Shown here piece after piece: positions 1 to 11,660 of a DNA stretch of 64,000 nt. The notes under the pieces are model-generated. The model had not been told where the DNA came from. It did not search any database and saw only the letters and a program-made list of their open reading frames with translations. Position numbers and translations under genes: made by a program. The number at the start of each line of letters is the position of its first letter. Within the stretch, counting starts at the first letter, position 1. This stretch comes from Adineta ricciae. Lineage: Eukaryota; Rotifera; Eurotatoria; Adinetida; Adinetidae. The stretch spans positions 62,001 through 126,000 of the forward strand of contig CAJNOJ010000107.1 of NCBI GenBank assembly GCA_905250025.1, given 5' to 3'.

Positions 1-239
1 AACATGTTAACTTCGATGAAATTGTCGCGTTTGTCGAAAAAGGAGTAAGTTCAAATATGAAAACAATCGTCCGAATTCAATTGGTTTTTATTTTCTCTCA
101 GTTGAAATTAGGTATTACGAATGAAGACAAAACTATAATTGATGCAAAGCAAATAACCAGAGACATATTCGCAATGTTTGGAATAAACAAAACACAGAAA
201 TTAAACAAACAACAATTCGTATCCGGGTACGAGCTTTAA
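1..239 (+). CDS. EF-hand calcium-sensor-like protein, 3' end only
   Basis: This is the C-terminal part of a gene that begins left of the window. Exon 1 reads in frame to base 44 (ending FDEIVAFVEKG) and is followed by a GTAAGT donor. The next exon starts after TCTCTCAG at 102 and runs 46 codons to the TAA at 237-239. The helix-loop-helix spacing and the motif KLNKQQFVSGYEL resemble the last EF-hand of neuronal calcium sensor/calcineurin-B-type proteins. The final loop (GINKTQKLNKQQ) starts with Gly instead of Asp, so it may not bind calcium well. The family call is by resemblance only; upstream sequence would decide it. Confidence 0.6.
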   Translation, partial: HVNFDEIVAFVEKGVSSNMKTIVRIQLVFIFSQLKLGITNEDKTIIDAKQITRDIFAMFGINKTQKLNKQQFVSGYEL

Positions 240-1147
240 CATGTGTTATTCGATCGTTGGAATTTCATTGTCATTTAGATGTAAGAGAAATCAAGTTCTT
301 TCTCACGTATTCGGAATGTGATAAATCCATCCGACGAAAGATTTACGTACTTAGCTTTGAATTATAGATCATTTCAAAAGCTGATGTGTTTCTTATTAAT
401 AAAACTTGCTTTTAATGACTTGCTATTGATAGTTGGTTTTCTCTTGTATGTGAAGAGAAGAGACGCGAGAGGAAACAACTTTCTTCATTCGTTAGGTTAC
501 ATTTGCCGTATGAATAAGTAGAAGACACGGAAATTGAACGAGAAAATGAATTTTCGTTGGTTGCACATGTAGATTGCACGAGAAAAGAATATATGATTTA
601 TTTATAATTTTATAACCGAGACGCCCATTCAGAATGCTTCACTAGCTTCATATAGAAAGCTGCTACGTTTGATGATCGTTAACTATATCGTCAGTTTGTG
701 CGCTAATGACTTTCCTCGTTCCGTTTTATTTGTTTGGTAGAAACATTAATAAATGATTCTATCTTATGCGCTCTTCATTTGTAGATGGTGAGTTTATTAA
801 GAATTCATTTCATAATTCATACGCTTCTGAGTATGAAGGGAGAAAACGCACATAAGCCAAGTCTATTAACTTCATAGTAGGCCCCCTCTCTCATCAATAC
901 GCCTTAAAGTGCATTACTGTATATTAGCATCATTTCCGTTTGAAAAAATGTTGTTATACTTGATGCAAAAAGAAAAACAGCTTGGTGTTTTTCTCCTATT
1001 TTAGAGGAGAAAAGAACGGTATATTAAGTTAGAGAAACGACATTGACGTTCTAAATTTACTTTCATATAAATTCATTTAACATGAAAAAAGTAGGTTATG
1101 AGAAAATGATCGTTCATTTTGAGCATCGAATTCGTATGTTTTGTTAG
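240..1147. other. non-coding gap, possibly including the first intron of the MetE-like gene
   Basis: No convincing coding sequence is present. A short open frame at 318-521 has no splice support and no recognisable motif. At 781-793 the sequence tttgtagATGgtgagt places an ATG directly before a strong donor. It could supply the start codon of the downstream gene, with the intron ending at TTAG 1144-1147. Confidence 0.4.
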
Positions 1148-2346
1148 ATAAATATTCCAACTGAACCAGTCGGATCCATTCCACGTCCACATGAATTGAT
1201 TCTTGCTCAACGAAATTATCATCAAGGTCGACTTGTTTTGGATCGATTACATGATTATTACATACGAGCTATCCAAATGACAATCCAAGGACTCGAAGAA
1301 ACGGGTTCGCCTGTGATCACTGATGGTGAACAAACGAAACCGTCATTTCTCACATATCCCATATTTGTCCTATTTAATGATTATTATACATTCTCGACAG
1401 ATTGTTTTTCATTGAAATTCACTGATGGTCATCAGAGATTATTGCCACGTTTGATCAAAGCACCTTTTCGCTATGCTGTTTATGCTCATACATATATCGA
1501 TAATGCCAAACAAATCACACAATTACCAATCAAGTAACCGACTGTTTGTTGTTTGCAATGAATGTCGAACTTAATATATATGTTGTAGACAAGCGGTGAT
1601 CACGGCATCGGCGTTATCGATGGTCTATCCGAAAGCAACGATTCGAGGCTATTCACATGAGCAATTCTTGGATGATTTAACAAATGAATGTGAAAAAGAT
1701 ATTCGGTTGTGTTTGGAAAGTGGTGCACATTGTGTACAACTTGATTTTACCGAAGCTCGTTTTGCATTAAAAGTGGATCCAAGCGGACAATTATTACGCG
1801 ATTTTGTTCAATTGAACAATCAAGTTCTCGATCGTTTTGCTTTTCGAGAACAACATCGACTTGGTGTTCATATTTGTTCTGGTTAGTAAATCTATGTTTT
1901 CAAAATGAATTCATTTCTTATGATTAGGTGACGATGGGGATTGTTGTTCATCGTATGAAATCAATTACCTCGATATACTTCCTTCGTTATTTCAATTACA
2001 TGTAGTAAATTTCTATTTACGAATAGCAAGTGAACCGAATCGTCAACGAGTGTTTGAGTGTATTCGTGATCATATGCAACCATGGCATCGCATATTTATC
2101 GGTGTGATCAATCCAGTTGATCCTCGGGTAGAGACTGGTGAGGAAGTGTGTGAACGTATCATGGAAGCATTGCAATACATTCCAGTTGAGCAGTTGGGCA
2201 CAACTGATGATTGTGGTTTCTCTCCATTCGATGATGATCAATCTATTTCAAGACAGATCGCTTTTGATAAAATTCGAGCACGAATAGATGGAACTCGACT
2301 AGCAGAAGAACGATTGATGTTACAAGGACGAAAATTCACTCAATAA
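1148..2346 (+). CDS. MetE-like cobalamin-independent methionine synthase C-terminal family protein
   Basis: Predicted methyltransferase of the MetE C-terminal/UROD-like TIM-barrel family. Family members move a methyl group to a thiol using a zinc site. Coding exons: 1148-1533, 1589-1881 and 1928-2346, with introns of 55 and 46 bp, all phase-consistent. Landmarks are IPTEPVGSIPRP near the start, ITDGEQTKPSF, ALSMVYP, then HICSGDDGDC (His-x-Cys zinc ligands), LPSLFQLHVVNFYLRIASEP and TTDDCGFSPF, which holds the second zinc Cys. All expected metal ligands are therefore present. At roughly 365 residues it equals the short single-domain form known from bacteria and fungi, not the two-domain 750-residue MetE. 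The first exon is open to its left edge without an ATG. The start may be a micro-exon ATG at 785-787. Most animals lack this enzyme, so horizontal acquisition is plausible. Physiological substrate is unknown. Confidence 0.82.
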
Positions 2347-2995
2347 TGTTTCACAACATCATCACTTGAACATAATTGTACTATTTTTGTAACGTATAAG
2401 TAGTATTTGAGATAATGACGATGAGAGACACATGTTTAATAATATTTTTTTCGATAATAAAGAATACTTCTCAACAATGGAAATCTTCATGACGTTTGTG
2501 ACCTGCTTGATAGCTCATAATAGAACCGATGGCTGTTTGTAGGCTAAAATCGAATGCAGACAATACGCTGCAAAGTAAATACCTGATATGTGACATTTCT
2601 TATTTCCTACATATCATCCATGTACATTGATCAATTGACTGTTAAATTCTAAAAACAGCTTTAACATGCCCGTCTGTCCTTTAAGAAATCATCTGCAGTT
2701 AGTTATACTTTTCTCAATTTATTAGTTGAGTGAAATAAACTTAGAGAGAAACACTTTCATTCTACCCATTTCCAGCACAATAATGGAATAGAGAAGAAGA
2801 AGAAGAAAAAGAATAATGGTAATTAGAGTGTTCTCTTTTTCTTACTCATTATTTCTCATCACTTAACAACAAATGATGTTGTTGACTAAAAGTGAGGAAA
2901 TTTTTTTACCTCAAGGATAAATATTTGCCAATGAAATAGAGAACTTTAGTTATTTCTTTTCCGTGAAGATTTGCCTTCTCTTCCTAGTTCAACAA
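2347..2995. other. intergenic gap
   Basis: AT-rich spacer with a purine run (gaagaagaagaagaaaaag, about 2790-2815). No coding exon, RNA gene or mobile element is seen. Confidence 0.5.
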
Positions 2996-3321
2996 ATGTC
3001 GCTGAAACAAAATCAATCGAAATCAGATCCTCAACAAAAGTCTGATCCGGACATCAACCGTCCCAAAGCGAATGCACAGGTCTTGCGTACGATTCTATCC
3101 GATACAAAGCAGATGTCACTTGATGAAGTTCAAATTCGAAGAACAAACATTCCTCTAGCCCCAACTTCAAGTGCTCCGGCGGATAGTGTGAAACGAACAT
3201 CATCGACTCCGACTGTGAACAAACCTGTTGGCTCATTCCGGTAAATTCGTGTTCAATTCGTTTCATTTGTCTTTTTTTTTGTCTTTCTTCCTGCAGGTTG
3301 TTCTCAACGTTCAGAAAATAA
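2996..3321 (+). CDS. small hydrophilic hypothetical protein
   Basis: Not recognised. The ATG at 2996 opens a frame rich in Lys, Gln, Ser, Thr and Pro (begins MSLKQNQSKSDPQQ), with no signal peptide or membrane segment and probably largely disordered. The frame can stop at 3242-3244 (82 residues). Alternatively a GTAAAT donor at 3241 joins across a 56-bp intron ending CTGCAG (3296) to a short exon ending in TAA at 3319-3321, giving about 89 residues ending LFSTFRK. The intron length fits the genome-wide norm here, so the spliced form is preferred. Reverse-strand open frames over the same bases look like shadows. Confidence 0.45.
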
Positions 3322-3655
3322 TTTGCTTCATCGTTATAAACTCTACACATGTCATCATTCACACGATTCAGAGTGATGTTCAAGGTTTTTCTCGTCAAAG
3401 CTATTTTTCTGTAAATCGGCACGTATATTTTGTTGTGTTCTTCATAAATATTGATGAATGTACTTGCCGAGAGTTCATTTCAAAATGCTAAACAACACGC
3501 CCTTGATGGTCATCTTGAGAGAAACTCTGTTGTAGAAGCAATTTATCAATCACACAGACTCTTCTGACATTTATTATCGTAAGAAGTTCATCTCTCACTT
3601 GACCAATAAAAAATGCACTAACTTGACTTAGGAAAAAGATATCAGACAGATGAGT
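3322..3655. other. intergenic gap between convergent genes
   Basis: Spacer between the 3' ends of the small orphan gene and the reverse-strand methyltransferase. Open frames here lack motifs and splice logic, so nothing is annotated. Confidence 0.4.
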
Positions 3656-4570
3656 TTACTTTTTGGAAGATAAAATTCGGTAAGTAATCTGATCGAGATC
3701 CACACCTTTACTTCCCGGCGTCAGTTTCCATACTAAAAATCCATTTTTCAGGTATTTCTTAGCTGTAATTACATCGTAACCATGCTCATCGGCAAGATAT
3801 TTCGCTGTAGTAATAAATTGCTGTCGTATTCCGGCTCCAAACATACTATTCATCGGTTTACCCACTTGTTCGTAACTTGTTTTCCAATCTTCGAAGAAAT
3901 TATATATCATTTCACTCTTGCCAGTCATTCGATGAATGAAATTCTTCGGTAAATTTTGTTGAAATGTGACAATATCGAATTCATCACGAAAATTCGTGCT
4001 GAATACGAGTGCTTCGATTAACATTGACTGATCCGATTGTTTTCGAATGACATTTGCTACCCAAACACGTCCTAATGGATCGGAAGTTCCTTCGATCAGG
4101 ATTCCATTTATATTCAAATAATTACACATCAGTATGTGAGAATCATGACAGTCACTTTCGAGGTCATATTGTCTGAGAACGTTGAATGCACGAATTAAAT
4201 TGACACTTTCTCTCTGACCAGTGGTTGGGTTAGTTTGCAACGGTAAATTAAATCCTCCTTGGCGAAAATCCGTTATGTCATCTACAAATTTCTGAGCCTC
4301 TCGTACGCGTTTATTATCAATTTCTATGCCTAGAACGCGTAATTGTCTATTGTATTGTCTGAAGCGTCTTGCGCTTTCTAATGTTGTGACAGGTTTACGA
4401 CCATACCCCAGATCAACATAGAGATGCTCCGTGCTTAGAATTAAATCATAACAGTACATCATCACGAAGTTATCAACTCGTCGGAGACGATTCTCGGTTG
4501 TTTTACCACGTGTTTCAGTACCCACAGCCAATTTGGAATATTTATGGAATGGTGTTGAACTCGACGCCAT
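3656..4570 (-). CDS. class I SAM-dependent methyltransferase-like protein, bacterial type, intronless
   Basis: A single uninterrupted 304-residue frame on the reverse strand, starting MASSSTPFHKYSK. The segment YVDLGYGRKPVTTLESARRF followed by LRVLGIEIDN resembles the SAM-binding motif I region and the acidic residue after strand 2 of class I methyltransferases. Further blocks FRQGGFNLPL, LIRAFNVLRQYD, GILIEGTSDPLGRVWVANV, VFSTNFR and PKNFIHRMTGKSEMIYNFF match my recollection of a family of uncharacterised bacterial (notably actinobacterial) 'methylase' proteins. The substrate is unknown. The gene has no intron although nearly all multi-exon neighbours do. Together with the bacterial-type blocks this suggests horizontal transfer. 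The frame is intact from Met to stop, so it is probably functional. Confidence 0.72.
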   Translation of the reverse strand: MASSSTPFHKYSKLAVGTETRGKTTENRLRRVDNFVMMYCYDLILSTEHLYVDLGYGRKPVTTLESARRFRQYNRQLRVLGIEIDNKRVREAQKFVDDITDFRQGGFNLPLQTNPTTGQRESVNLIRAFNVLRQYDLESDCHDSHILMCNYLNINGILIEGTSDPLGRVWVANVIRKQSDQSMLIEALVFSTNFRDEFDIVTFQQNLPKNFIHRMTGKSEMIYNFFEDWKTSYEQVGKPMNSMFGAGIRQQFITTAKYLADEHGYDVITAKKYLKNGFLVWKLTPGSKGVDLDQITYRILSSKK

Positions 4571-5186
4571 AATAGATAGAATAAATGTATCTATGAACCA
4601 TAATGATGATGTTGTTTTTTATAGAAATAAGACTATATTCGATTGAAACTTACTAGCGTACCGGAGATGGGACACGGTTCTCGTTCTGGTTATCGCACTG
4701 AGCTTAAATAGTACAATCCTGCTTTTCTTTCCGTCAGAATTCTTGCAACATTACCATTCATAGAACCTTGACACGTATCGTATTTACGAAATTACACAGC
4801 CCAAAAATTCACCTTTTCAAAAGTAAGAAAATCTGTTGCGACGACTCTCTCACCCTGTAATTTCGTAACTTTGGTTGCTTTTGCTTTCCTTCGCCGCAAC
4901 AGAAAGCAAATGGTCTTCCTTATCTGGCCCACATTTGATGAATCATTTGATCTAACTCCTTTAATTCGAAATTATTCAAAACTACTCAACATGTATTGTG
5001 CTATGGGTTCGATAAACCGTACTCGCGACGAATAGTAACGATGTTTTGATTTATCGTGCAGACGTACGAGCTTTGGTAAATACGAAGCAGAAAAAAAGGT
5101 GTTTAAAGATGTGTAAACAGTACAGGAGAGAAAAGTCGAAATATGAAATATAAGTGCCGGTAACGATTAACAAATAATCGAATATA
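4571..5186. other. intergenic gap between divergent genes
   Basis: Shared upstream region of the reverse-strand methyltransferase and the forward small membrane protein. It contains no coding exon. Promoters for both genes must lie here, but no clear TATA element stands out. Confidence 0.4.
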
Positions 5187-5534
5187 ATGGCTACTTCAAT
5201 AAACATGATGCAGCCAGCTTATACTGATGCTGCTGTAAGTAAATTACTAAACTGAAAATCGAAATTGAAAAGAGTGTGTTGTTCGGATGTTTTTCAGGGC
5301 AAACCCATCGGTAATGATGTACACAGATGGTTTCAAAATGGAGTTAAACCAGTCGGAGTGTGAGTTATTCGTTATTCTTTTTCGTAATATGTGTATTATT
5401 TCAGAGGGGAAAAGACTGGACCTTGTACAACTCAAACAACGTGTTATATTTTTCTTGGAATAATATGTTTCCTTCTCCTGTGCATTATAATCATCGTTCC
5501 TCTGGTTCTTGCATCGGTATTATCAAAATCTTGA
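5187..5534 (+). CDS. small single-pass membrane protein, 79 residues, three exons
   Basis: This gene is found only by splicing. Exon 1, 5187-5234, begins MATSINMMQPAYTDAA and ends at GTAAGT. Exon 2, 5298-5359, ends at GTGAGT. Exon 3, 5405-5534, ends TGA. Lengths 48, 62 and 130 are phase-consistent. The last exon encodes a Cys-containing stretch (TGPCTTQTTC) followed by one strongly hydrophobic segment of about 25 residues (YIFLGIICFLLLCIIIIVPL) and a short tail VLASVLSKS. No cleavable signal peptide precedes it, so a type II or tail-anchored topology is likely. Family not recognised. Confidence 0.62.
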
Positions 5535-5651
5535 TAGACAATGTGAATGAACAGAACTATATTTTCATGTAGAAGAATCTTTTTATCACGCACATATAAA
5601 AAGAAAGAGATTATTCAGATCACTGTGTTGCTTAGTCTACTACCATCCTTC

Positions 5652-6540
5652 CTATAAATTCAATGCCAATTGCATGAACTAAAAACAGAAGAAAAGCAAC
5701 AACATTATCTTGAAATGCATACACTTACCTCATCGATTGAGAATGAACAAATGCTTCTCGGTGAACCGTTGCCTGATTTTTGATGCATCAAATCTAGAAG
5801 ATGACATTCATTACTTTCCACTTGATTAGATTTGCATATATAAACAAATACCATTGAGAAGAGTTAATCGAGCGCATACTTGAATGTAGTGTTCAAAGGT
5901 AACTTTCGGCGAAGAATGTTCATCGGCTCGCGTCGAGTATCGTTTGACAACAGTCTCCAATGTCGATGGAGATAAATTGAATCCTAGAATGTTCGTACAA
6001 CGTAAGATCATTAAAATGAAGTCTCGGATTGTGGTATTTACGAAGAGAATTGAGAATATTAACGAGAGCGTACGGTTCGATGATACCATTTCGATCGAGA
6101 TCATGCCGACGAAAGAGATTTCTCCATGAATGTAAAAGATTGACTACAGTAACGAATTCTGGGTATGTTAATGTATTTTTTGACTAGAGGAAAGTCGATT
6201 CAAACGTTTTCAATGTATTGACAGACGAAACATACATGAGCAATTGCTGCGATCAAGAGTTTCGAATGATCGATGTTAAACGTCGAATTGCGATCAAATG
6301 TTCGAGACAATTCCGTATGATTCAAAATATACAGTAGGTCGTTCTCGTCAATTTCATTCTATTCAAGTGAAAATCGACTCGAGTTCGTCTCGTTGATGAT
6401 AGGATATTACTTTCATTCGACTTTCGAAAATCTGTTGAAGAAATTGATTTGCTGATGATGACTCATCTCCAATCTAGCAGATAATCATCTGAACAATATC
6501 TTCTTAAATGCTAAGAACTCACTTGTTTTTGAACCGGCAT
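5652..6540 (-). CDS. penta-EF-hand protein (ALG-2/sorcin/peflin-like), degenerate loops
   Basis: Reassembled from several reverse-strand exons: start ATG at 6538-6540 (MPVQKQ), an exon beginning IGDESSSANQF, one starting NEIDENDLLYIL, one from SKNTLTYPEFV, then 5852-5983, 5729-5793 and a final 27-nt exon 5652-5678 ending FMQLALNL. All joins are in phase. The layout follows penta-EF-hand proteins: an EF1-like loop FDRNSTFNIDHSK, a YPEFV helix, an EF3-like loop HDLDRNGIIEPYA, then LSPSTLETVVKRY and VTFEHYIQVCARLTLL, matching the dimerising C-terminal region. Neither loop has Glu at position 12 (Lys and Ala instead), so calcium binding is probably weak or lost. The family normally recruits partners in membrane repair and ER-export pathways; the role here is inferred only. 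Confidence 0.7.
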
Positions 6541-7051
6541 AATTTTTAATGTCTATCGAATATTTTCACTAGTAACTGTGTCAATGATTTTCTACATTCG
6601 GTTGCTATGGTGATCATCGTTTGATAGAATTCGAAAGTTTTTTTTGGTTAAAAGCTAACATCTTTGGTCATTTATGTGAGTTTTTCGTGAGAAAACTGAA
6701 TTTTTATTTTCCGGATGACACCACGATAGAGGTCAGGTGACCAAAATGGCGCCACCAATGATAACTACGATATGATCATATTGACTGACGCCAAAAGGGA
6801 CAGGACAGGAAAGGAAGAGGAGAAAAATAGATTTATATTTTTTTATTAGTAACAAATAGAAAACGTAGCAGAACAATGTGGCAGTTCATATTGACTTACA
6901 AATGATTGTATAAGTTTGTCATGTATTCGGTGACAAAGCGCACGGCGAAAAGAAAACATCAAACATTGATAAACTATTCTATGTAAATGTTTATTTGACG
7001 AATGATTCATATTTTAGATAACAACTTTTTCGTATATTTTTGTTAAACGAA
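6541..7051. other. intergenic gap between divergent genes
   Basis: AT-rich, with no coding exon, RNA gene or repeat. It lies between the starts of the penta-EF-hand gene (reverse) and TMEM184 (forward), so both promoters are expected here. Confidence 0.4.
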
Positions 7052-9038
<1,987 letters not shown>

Positions 9039-9445
9039 CAAGTTCTTGTATTTCCTGCTCTTGTAGAGATATCTAGTCATCACTTTTGATGATCGCTATG
9101 TTTCCTCTTCTCTATATTCAACACAAAACTAAGTACGCAAATCAAAAAAATCAATGCAGATTTTTCTATTTTCTTTTCGGATGATGCTGATGATAATCAT
9201 ACAACAATCCTTTCCGTTCTTTGTTTTCTCTCTCTCTCTTTCTCTCAATGTTTGTGTCTTGACTTCTGTTCTTTTCACTCATATGTGCAGATGTACAAAA
9301 CAGACTATCCAAAGCGTTCAATTCAATCATTCATCGCATTTATTCGATTCTATTATAAACAGTTGTCTTTAACGTATTTATTCATATGTATATTGAAATA
9401 AATTATTGATTCATCGTTTGTTCTTTTCCAAATCTGTTTCAGATC
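9039..9445. other. intergenic gap
   Basis: AT- and CT-rich spacer including a tctctctctctttctctc run at about 9226-9245. A TTTCAG at 9437-9442 just before the next start codon could end a 5'-UTR intron. Nothing else is seen. Confidence 0.4.
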
Positions 9446-10105
9446 ATGTCACTTGTCGCATACAGCACTTTTCTCCTCTTATTAAAATTCATTACCTGTC
9501 TCGAACTAAAATCGACTGTATGCGCAGGAAAGAATGCCACGAGCACACGTATACGAGAATTCTGTGAGGAGCAAGGTGGTTCAATCATACATCGATGTTG
9601 TCTAGGACCTGATGATGCAACATTTATTGCTGTAGATTTAACAGAATCGAACTTAACAGCTGTCCCTGATTTTACCGACTATGCGAATTTTAATGTGAGT
9701 GTTATTGATCTTCGTTTAAATCCTCAACTCGAACCAACGCCTGACAATGATTTCCTTGGATTGACAAATCTCAATGAATTGATTCTTCCGCCACAATTTG
9801 ACTGTCCAGGACACCACCATGTTTGGGAACTAATTGCGAATACCACTGACCCATTAGGAATCAATTGTACTCATCAGGTGGACTTCTGCGCAAATTCAAC
9901 AGATGTTTGTGCTGAACAAGCATCGTATTGTAGTATCAATGGGCCAAATCATTTCCTTTGTTTATGCAAAGAAGAATATCACGGGTACAAATGTTTACGC
10001 AAAGGGACATTTCCATCGGGCGTATTTTACGGCACAACAGTCGCAGTCACTGTTGTAGCTAGCATTTTTCTCTATTGGACGCAACGACGACATGTGAAAA
10101 GTTGA
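9446..10105 (+). CDS. ATRAID: ATRAID-like single-pass membrane protein (APR3)
   Basis: Single exon, 219 residues. An N-terminal signal peptide (hydrophobic YSTFLLLLKFITCL) is followed by a Cys-rich ectodomain containing RCCL, a leucine-rich-like strip (VIDLRLNPQLEP, LNELILPPQFDCPG) and an EGF-like module ending CLCKEEYHGYKCLRKGTF. One transmembrane helix (GVFYGTTVAVTVVASIFLYW) and the tail TQRRHVKS complete it. Order, spacing and length match human ATRAID (about 229 residues), which acts at the lysosome/nuclear envelope and is linked to bone biology and nitrogen-bisphosphonate response. Several NxT/NxS glycosylation sites are present (NATS, NLTA, NVSV, NCTH). The ATG at 9446 sits immediately before the signal sequence. 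Confidence 0.85.
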   Translation: MSLVAYSTFLLLLKFITCLELKSTVCAGKNATSTRIREFCEEQGGSIIHRCCLGPDDATFIAVDLTESNLTAVPDFTDYANFNVSVIDLRLNPQLEPTPDNDFLGLTNLNELILPPQFDCPGHHHVWELIANTTDPLGINCTHQVDFCANSTDVCAEQASYCSINGPNHFLCLCKEEYHGYKCLRKGTFPSGVFYGTTVAVTVVASIFLYWTQRRHVKS

Positions 10106-11660
10106 TTTGAGCTCTCTTGAAATGCAATGACTGTGATTTTTCTGCAATAAGTAATTATTTTCTTTCTATTCCAATAAATTATTGTTTTTACGTTCAAAAG
10201 ACGTATTCAATTGATCTTTAAGTGCACTGATACTGAGAGTATGTTATTATTTATTCATTATTGATCGTACGGTCGTAGGTAAAACAAAGATACAGACAGC
10301 TTAAAATTTTGTTTTATATGAACTCGTGATCCGTAGAGCGGCTGAACAAGATTATTATAGTAAAATGGATCGAATACGGTCTTTTCGACAGTTCGTAGGA
10401 AGTATTGAAATGGGTGGAGCATATCCGTGACGAAGAATAAGTATTTTCAGTAGTAAATGTGAGTAATCAAGCTTCTGCGTGTAGCGGAAGATCTGGAATT
10501 GGGTTATTCCCTATTCAATTAGCTAAAAGTGTTGACGCACAAGTAACAACGACCTGTTAACAAAGAAGTTTTCTGTGCTTTTTTTTTTGATGAAATTGGT
10601 CTGTCGATAATATTTGTCGGACAAACTGGTACTGGTGCTTGGAAGGCGATGTTTAGTACAACAGCACAAACGTACGAATAGATTTGATCGAATGAGATTG
10701 TTCTAACAATCAGTAATGTAATGATTCCCAGTACGGCACGCGGAAAATTTCAAAGAGAATTGCGAGTCTGTTTTGGAGTATCTTCCAACACAGATCATAT
10801 TAGATTATCTTTATTTGGCTTTGACAGAATCGAATAAAAACGTTCGTGCTATTGTTAGATTCCACCGGAGTCTCGTTTTGCCTTTCCAATTAGATTAGAC
10901 CGTTCTTTCGATGTTCTGTCAACTGGAAAATATCTTGTCTACGCCAGACTACAAACTGTCAAGTAAAATTTTTGAAAAAGTTCATCATTAGTTTGAAGGA
11001 AGCTTGTAATAGAAACATTCGTGGAGAAACTCCGGAAATAACGATATTTTAGAACAGATTTTTCCGTCTATTCGACGTACGTCAGAGTTGAAACATTTTC
11101 TTTCTCTCCGCTTTCTTTTCACTTCCTTCCGTTTCACAAAGAAAGACTGACATCCTGAGAGCTTTCGCAAGCGTGGATAGAAATCATGTGCAAAATATAC
11201 TTCTACAGATCTAATCTACATCGAAAGAATACAAACACAATAGATACGATGTCTCATCTTTTCTTTTATCTTTATTTATTTATTAAACAAAAGAAAGATT
11301 AATTATAGGAGTCTGTAATAAAAGCTCAACTATGCAACATAAGATAATCGAGTATGAAAATGTAACCATAAAAAAAATGAGAAAGAAAGGAATGACTTTG
11401 ATTTTCTCTCTCTCTCTCTCTCCCTGTACTTATGATGTGCTTGTCAGCACACGAGTTGTTTTTTCGCCTTCGTCTCCTTGTGTCTCAGCTTACATAAAAA
11501 GAAAAGAAGAGAGCGAGAGAGAGAGAGAAACGTGACACACATGTCTACCAAATACCGAAGTAAATATTATGAAGAGGAAGAGTTTTAGATAGAACAGCGT
11601 AAGACAAGAGAAAGTGTTCGAAGATAAAGACAAACATATCTAATTTTTCAAAAACGACGA
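10106..11660. other. 1.5-kb gap with relic coding sequence and simple repeats
   Basis: No intact gene. It contains the dehydrogenase-like relic annotated separately at 10471-10560, a CT run at about 11404-11422 and a GA run at about 11510-11529. The rest is AT-rich with stops in all frames. Confidence 0.45.
10471..10560 (+). pseudogene. relic of a medium-chain dehydrogenase/quinone oxidoreductase nucleotide-binding segment
   Basis: A 29-codon open stretch encodes SGRSGIGLFPIQLAKSVDAQ followed by VTTTC and a stop. This resembles the Gly-rich Rossmann turn of zinc-type alcohol dehydrogenase/quinone oxidoreductases (typically GGSGGIGxFAIQLAK..GAxVT). Sequence on both sides is riddled with stops and no compatible exon was found, so this looks like a decayed copy. 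It is short, so chance resemblance cannot be fully excluded. Confidence 0.4.

Noticed and set aside
318..521. 67-residue hydrophobic open frame between the first two genes
   Set aside because: No splice sites, homology or promoter context; probably chance in AT-rich DNA.
3054..3422. 122-residue reverse-strand frame over the small orphan gene
   Set aside because: No recognisable motif; the forward frame has better start, composition and splice signals, though neither is certain.
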